Assembly: GCA_023433755.1 (NCBI GenBank)
Contig: JAEYUA010000160.1
Span: 1-9,687 of the forward strand
Direction: 5' to 3'
From: Bacteroidota bacterium
GTDB taxonomy: Bacteria > Bacteroidota > Bacteroidia > Chitinophagales > Chitinophagaceae
DNA length: 9,687 nucleotides
The notes beneath the pieces were generated by a model. The model was not told the origin of the DNA and did no database searches. It saw nothing but the letters and a program-made list of their open reading frames with translations. Positions 5,995-9,687 of this stretch are shown here, piece after piece. Both the position numbers and the translations under genes were made by a program. The stretch's first letter is position 1; every line of letters begins with the position of its first letter.

Positions 5995-6162
5995 TTAATC
6001 AACTCTTCTGAAGCCACCTGCAATAAGGGATAATACAAAAAGTACCAGGAATATATAGAACAGGATTTTGGCTATGGAAGCCGCACCCGCCGCAACTCCA
6101 CCAAATCCGAAGATGGCTGCTACTATAGCAATCACCAAAAAAATAAGTGTCCAGCGTAACAT
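5995..6162 (-). CDS. DUF1328 / YtjA-family small membrane protein
   Basis: 55 residues, beginning MLRWTLIFLVIAIVAAIFGF and ending GGFRRVD. It has the family layout: TM helix 1 (about 5-20), a Gly/Ala linker (FGFGGVAAGAASIAKI), TM helix 2 (about 33-49) and a short basic end. This is the UPF0391/DUF1328 pattern (E. coli YtjA). Members are small inner-membrane proteins often induced by stress; the activity is unknown. The start at 6162 gives the conserved ML-W opening. The gene converges on the 81-residue gene and shares the hairpin at 5917-5952 as terminator. Confidence 0.9.
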   Translation of the reverse strand: MLRWTLIFLVIAIVAAIFGFGGVAAGAASIAKILFYIFLVLFVLSLIAGGFRRVD

Positions 6163-6280
6163 AGTTAAAGGTTTTGTTATGAATTTTTATATCATCATTA
6201 CTTATCAAAGAACCATACCATAAACAGGTGGGGATGATCAATTTAGTGTTGATTTTAGGGTCGTGATTTTGAGGAATTTG

Positions 6281-6304
6281 TTCTACTAAATTCTACTGGT
6301 TTCT
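6281..6304 (+). repeat. 10-bp direct repeats upstream of the small secreted-protein gene
   Basis: TTCTACT occurs at 6281 and 6291, with TTCT again at 6301: three units at an exact 10-bp spacing, one helical turn. They lie 24-47 bp ahead of the start at 6328. They could be regulator half-sites or chance; the gap 6163-6327 otherwise holds only a TGATTTT pair 14 bp apart (6250, 6264) and no clear promoter. Confidence 0.4.
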
Positions 6305-6327
6305 CCAGTCACTTTCCTTTCCGGCTC

Positions 6328-6618
6328 TTGAAATTTGTGGTATTGTTTTTTCTAATAATTTATTACAGGGCAACTTATGCCTTCCCTCATACCCCTAAAG
6401 AATTTACTGATATGCAAAAGATGAATAACACCGCTGCTGGTTCAGCAGTTCTATCAATGAGCAGCGCGGGAAAACCAACAATGCCCGTTCATGGCAGGCA
6501 GCCGGTGATAGAAAGAAAAATTGCAGATCCTTCTTCTACCTTTCCAAAGGGAGAACGTTATCCTATCCCTTCCTTTTTTGAATACAGGATCAAACCCAGG
6601 GATTTTGATCCGCTTTGA
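6328..6618 (+). CDS. Small putative secreted protein, TTG start
   Basis: 96 residues if read from TTG at 6328. That start gives a signal-peptide shape: basic residue K2, hydrophobic stretch VVLFFLIIYY, then the possible cleavage site ATYA|FPHT after residue 18. The mature part is short, basic and Pro-rich (SAGKPTMPVHGRQP, PKGERYPIPSFF, IKPRDFDPL) with no Cys and no domain I know. The alternative ATG at 6412 would remove the signal peptide and leave 68 residues. A strong terminator 23 nt after the stop supports a real transcription unit. The family is not recognised; export is a prediction from the N-terminus. Confidence 0.55.
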   Translation: MKFVVLFFLIIYYRATYAFPHTPKEFTDMQKMNNTAAGSAVLSMSSAGKPTMPVHGRQPVIERKIADPSSTFPKGERYPIPSFFEYRIKPRDFDPL

Positions 6619-6641
6619 TCATCTTCCTGAATAAATTTAAT

Positions 6642-6667
6642 GTCCTGCTTATGCAGGACTTTTTTTT
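6642..6667 (+). terminator. Intrinsic terminator ahead of rpoN
   Basis: A perfect 7-bp stem (GTCCTGC at 6642-6648, GCAGGAC at 6653-6659) with loop TTAT is followed by eight T. It ends the 6328-6618 unit and isolates rpoN, which must then have its own promoter in 6668-6848. Confidence 0.92.
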
Positions 6668-6679
6668 GTTTTCGAAAAC

Positions 6680-6705
6680 TGGGAAATTCCACAATTTGGG
6701 AAATT
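6680..6705. repeat. Paired TGGGAAATT boxes upstream of rpoN
   Basis: TGGGAAATT is repeated exactly at 6680-6688 and 6697-6705 (17-bp spacing), about 145-170 bp ahead of the rpoN start. It may be a regulator site. No clear -33/-7 pair was found in the rpoN leader; TATCTTTT at 6747-6754 is a lone -7-like match. Confidence 0.3.
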
Positions 6706-6848
6706 TTATACACAGCTCATCAATAAATATAGGGTCTGCCCGGATTTATCTTTTCGTGGAGCAATAGTTTATAATCTTTAAGTTCCTATAAATCAAAGCT
6801 TAATAATTAAAATCGGCCACAACAGTTTTTTGGTGCCCATCTTGTCTT

Positions 6849-8297
6849 ATGGTGATGAGCCAAAATCATCACCACATGATCAATCAGCATTTAGGCCAGA
6901 AGCAGCGCCTCAAGATTCTGCCCCAGCAGATCCAGTTGCTTAACTTTTTTCATCTCAACACATTAGAACTCGAACAAAGGATTGCCCAGGAGATTGAAGA
7001 CAACCCCCTGCTCGACGATCAGAAGAACGAGTTTGAAACTGCAGCGGATAAATACAACAAGGATTCGGTGCAGGACTACCAGGACTGGGAAGAGTATGGT
7101 TATGATGATATCCCCGACTACAAAACTGAGTACAACGGGTATCTTCATAATGATAAACTCCCAGAACGCCCGGTAGTGGGCGGTTTTGATTACCGCAGCA
7201 CGCTAAAAGAGCAATACAAGCTTACCACCGATGACCAGGCCGAGATCGAAGTGGCCGAATTCATTATTGATTCCCTCAATGATTCAGGCCTGATGGAGCA
7301 GGATATGGAAGCCCTGGCCGAAGACTATTCTTTCAAACAGAATAAATGGGTGGAACCTTCTTCCATTGAAATGATCCTGGAAAAGGTTCAGCAACTGGAG
7401 CCTGTAGGCATTGGTGCACGTAGCATCAAGGAATGCCTGCTGATACAGTTGCACCGCATGAACACCAAAAGGCCGGATGTGAAGATGGCTGTACGCCTGC
7501 TGGAAGAGCATTTCACAGACCTGCATAATAGGAATATGGACAAGATCAAAATGCATCTTGCCATTGATGATGAGGAACTCAAGATCGTATTGAGGCTGAT
7601 TGCATCTTTAAAGATGAGGCCGGTATGTGAATTGCAGGAAGGTGTAAATACGAACCAGAACATCCTGCCCGATTTTATTATTACAAGAAACGGGGATTCC
7701 ATTGATGTTGCTTTGTACAGGAACCGTTCTGAAAGCCTGAGCATTAATTCATCCTGGAAGGAGATGGCCCAGAACAATGCAAAGGTTACCACTGATAAAT
7801 CAGCGGTTCAGTATATCAAGAACAAATTGCAATCCGCCCAATGGTTCATTCATGCCGTACAGCAGCGTGAATCTACCATGCTAAAGATCATGAGGGCCAT
7901 TGTACAGATGCAGTATGACTATTTTATAACAGGTGATATCAACCAGCTCAAACCTATGATCCTGAAAAATATCGCGGAGATGGTGGGAGTGGATATATCA
8001 ACGGTTTCAAGGATCACCTGTAACAAGTACGCGGAGTCGCCTTTCGGGCTCCTGCTGCTGAAAGATCTTTTTACAGAAGGTATTGCCAACCAGACCGGCC
8101 AGGTGATCAGCAATAAAGTGATTCAGTCCGCCATCGAAGAAGTGATAGAAAGCGAAGACAAGCACAATCCTTACACCGATCAGCAACTGGTTAAGATCCT
8201 GTCACAAAAAGGATTCTCCGTGGCCAGGCGTACGGTGGCCAAATACAGGGAACAGTTGCAGATTCCTGTTTCCCATGTAAGAGGGTTGTGGGCATAA
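6849..8297 (+). CDS. rpoN: RNA polymerase sigma-54 factor (RpoN)
   Basis: Directs RNA polymerase to -24/-12 promoters and stays inactive until an AAA+ activator remodels it. The 482 residues carry all family regions: the Gln/Leu-rich activator-interacting region I (about 17-55, QRLKILPQQIQLLNFFHLNT, ending in EIEDNPLLDD); an acidic, Tyr-rich linker (about 56-115); the core-binding region (about 120-300, with LEPVGIGARSIKECL at 183-197); the helix-turn-helix that reads the -12 element (about 370-395, LKNIAEMVGVDISTVSRITCNKY); and the invariant RpoN box ARRTVAKYRE at 459-468, which reads the -24 element. The start at 6849 is adopted; ATG at 6855 (MSQNHHH) is equally possible, and no Shine-Dalgarno separates them. 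It lies 40 bp ahead of a sigma-54 activator gene, with no terminator between, so the two are probably one operon. Confidence 0.97.
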   Translation: MVMSQNHHHMINQHLGQKQRLKILPQQIQLLNFFHLNTLELEQRIAQEIEDNPLLDDQKNEFETAADKYNKDSVQDYQDWEEYGYDDIPDYKTEYNGYLHNDKLPERPVVGGFDYRSTLKEQYKLTTDDQAEIEVAEFIIDSLNDSGLMEQDMEALAEDYSFKQNKWVEPSSIEMILEKVQQLEPVGIGARSIKECLLIQLHRMNTKRPDVKMAVRLLEEHFTDLHNRNMDKIKMHLAIDDEELKIVLRLIASLKMRPVCELQEGVNTNQNILPDFIITRNGDSIDVALYRNRSESLSINSSWKEMAQNNAKVTTDKSAVQYIKNKLQSAQWFIHAVQQRESTMLKIMRAIVQMQYDYFITGDINQLKPMILKNIAEMVGVDISTVSRITCNKYAESPFGLLLLKDLFTEGIANQTGQVISNKVIQSAIEEVIESEDKHNPYTDQQLVKILSQKGFSVARRTVAKYREQLQIPVSHVRGLWA

Positions 8298-8337
8298 GCT
8301 TAAATTTGATTACGAACCATAAAAAACAAAAAACCAG

Positions 8338-9687
8338 ATGCAAACCATTTTAATTATTGATGATGACCGTGATATGTGTCTTTTACTGAAGCGATTCCTT
8401 ACGAGGCATGGTTATGAAGTGCTGGAATCTTACAGCGGTAAAAAAGCCCTGGAACTCCTGGAGACCACGGAACCGTCGTTAGTCATGTGTGATTTCCGCC
8501 TGGAGGATATGGAAGGAAATGTGTTGCTGGGTAAGATCAAAGAAAAATATCCCCACCTTCCCGTTATCATCATCACCGGTTACAGCGATATCAAAATCGC
8601 CGTTGAAGTAATGAAAATGGGAGCTTATGATTATATCACAAAACCCCTCTTTCCAGACGAGATACTGGTAACGATCAAAAAAGCGCTGGAAACCGCATCA
8701 CAGGGAGAAACAGTTGTGGCTCCCCGCCAGGTGGAAGCTTCCACCAATGGACAACAGAAACAACAGGAAACGGCCGTTGCTACCCGTGAAAAAGGCCCTG
8801 CCATCACCGTATCAGGCGATTATATTTTTGGAGAAACACCTGTATTCAAACAATTGCTGCAGCAGATAGATCTTGTAGCGCCTACCAACTATACCGTAAT
8901 CATTCATGGTGAAAGCGGAAGCGGTAAGGAAGCCATTGCGCAGGAAATTCATAAGCGCAGTAAAAGAAAAGGAAAACCTTTCCAGGCGATCGACTGCGGC
9001 GCTCTTTCAAAAGAACTTGCCGGCAGCGAACTGTTTGGCCACGAAAAAGGATCTTTCACAGGTGCCCTAAACCAGAAGATCGGAAGTTTTGAACTGGCCA
9101 ACGGCGGAACCATTTTCCTCGATGAGATCGCCAACCTTTCTTACGACATCCAGGTTTCCTTGCTGCGTGTAGTTCAGGAAAGAAAAATGAGACGTGTGGG
9201 CGGTGTGAAAGATATTGAACTGGATGTTCGCATCATCATCGCAAGTAATGAAAGATTATGGGATGCAGTGCGTAAAGGAAAGTTCAGGGAAGATCTTTAC
9301 CACAGGTTCAATGAATTTAGTATAGATGTTCCGCCACTGCGCCAGCGTCCGGATGATGTGATGCTGTTCGCCAATCATTTCCTGCATCAGACCAACCAGG
9401 AACTGGGCAAGCACATCAAACGTTTCAGCAATGAAGTGGAAACCATTTTCAGGAATTATGTATGGTATGGTAACCTGCGTGAGTTGAAAAACGTGATCAA
9501 GCGGGCTACACTGCTCACCGATAGCGAGGAGATTGAACCAAGTTCACTTCCATTCGAGATCTCGCATTTCAGCAAGCTGCAGTTTGAAAAAGGCCCGGAT
9601 ATCGTTTCCGTAACCAATGCGGTGATGCCCAGCAGCTTTACCGAAGTGGAATCTACCCCACGTTCCGTTACTGAAACCACTTTGAAG
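8338..9687 (+). CDS. Sigma-54-dependent response regulator (NtrC/AtoC type), 3'-truncated by window end
   Basis: A transcription activator that, once phosphorylated, uses ATP to open sigma-54 promoters. 450 codons are visible without a stop. Receiver (1-~120): acidic D8-D10, phospho-acceptor D52 (VMCDFRLED), T80 (IIITGYSD), K102 (ITKPLF). A polar Gln/Thr linker (~120-158) follows. AAA+ domain (~160-395): Walker A GESGSGKE at 191-198; sigma-54-contact loop GSFTGA at 238-243 (canonical GAFTGA, Ala to Ser); Walker B TIFLDE at 258-263; arginine-finger region FREDLYHRFNEF at 316-327; sensor-2 WYGNLREL at 376-383 (usual WPGNVREL). The Fis-type HTH must lie beyond 9687; the visible end (~410-450) is Ser/Thr-rich linker. 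Directly follows rpoN. Target promoters and partner kinase are not in view. Confidence 0.96.
   Translation, partial: MQTILIIDDDRDMCLLLKRFLTRHGYEVLESYSGKKALELLETTEPSLVMCDFRLEDMEGNVLLGKIKEKYPHLPVIIITGYSDIKIAVEVMKMGAYDYITKPLFPDEILVTIKKALETASQGETVVAPRQVEASTNGQQKQQETAVATREKGPAITVSGDYIFGETPVFKQLLQQIDLVAPTNYTVIIHGESGSGKEAIAQEIHKRSKRKGKPFQAIDCGALSKELAGSELFGHEKGSFTGALNQKIGSFELANGGTIFLDEIANLSYDIQVSLLRVVQERKMRRVGGVKDIELDVRIIIASNERLWDAVRKGKFREDLYHRFNEFSIDVPPLRQRPDDVMLFANHFLHQTNQELGKHIKRFSNEVETIFRNYVWYGNLRELKNVIKRATLLTDSEEIEPSSLPFEISHFSKLQFEKGPDIVSVTNAVMPSSFTEVESTPRSVTETTLK

Noticed and set aside
5999..6241. 80-residue minus-strand reading frame
   Set aside because: It overlaps the DUF1328 gene in another frame; the 55-residue frame matches a family and this one does not.
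6829..6846. Possible sigma-54 promoter TGGTGCC-N4-TTGTC ahead of rpoN
   Set aside because: It lacks the essential GC of the -12 box and would start transcription at or inside the start codon.

Overview
The window looks like chromosomal DNA of a Bacteroidota bacterium, probably of the Chitinophagaceae or a close relative. This rests on inference from several signs: moderate GC, little Shine-Dalgarno signal ahead of the starts, candidate TTTG / TAnnTTTG promoters, a Bacteroidota-style Tgt, a eukaryote-type citrate synthase, and the Bacteroidota form of LptF/G permease. No phage, transposase, CRISPR array, tRNA or rRNA was seen.

Left part (1-4170). A 5'-truncated tgt (queuosine tRNA modification) converges on an LptF/LptG-family permease gene. 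The whole 365-bp gap between them is filled by heptanucleotide-repeat DNA that forms a long inverted repeat plus a 92-bp-offset direct duplication. The permease gene diverges from a full-length citrate synthase gene. That gene converges, with a 3-bp gap, on a lone receiver-domain response regulator.

Middle part (4171-6667). This is a run of small genes for membrane, disordered or secreted proteins of the type often linked to envelope stress: a YtxH-domain protein, a strong terminator, a DUF1469/YqjE-like (holin superfamily III) two-TM protein, an overlapping coiled-coil protein, an 81-residue hydrophilin-like protein, a 55-residue DUF1328 protein on the minus strand, and a 96-residue putative secreted protein. 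Strong hairpin terminators punctuate the run. The YtxH / DUF1469 / coiled-coil trio resembles E. coli yqjD-yqjE-yqjK in layout.

Right part (6668-9687). rpoN (sigma-54) is followed 40 bp later by an NtrC/AtoC-type sigma-54-dependent response regulator that runs off the right edge after 450 codons. It shows intact receiver and AAA+ motifs, so a sigma factor and one of its activators appear to be co-transcribed.

Most genes are core or household genes. The most unusual items are the phase-locked heptamer structure at 894-1257 and the Tgt in which all four zinc-ligand positions are substituted. I did not find a clear undescribed defence or mobile system.
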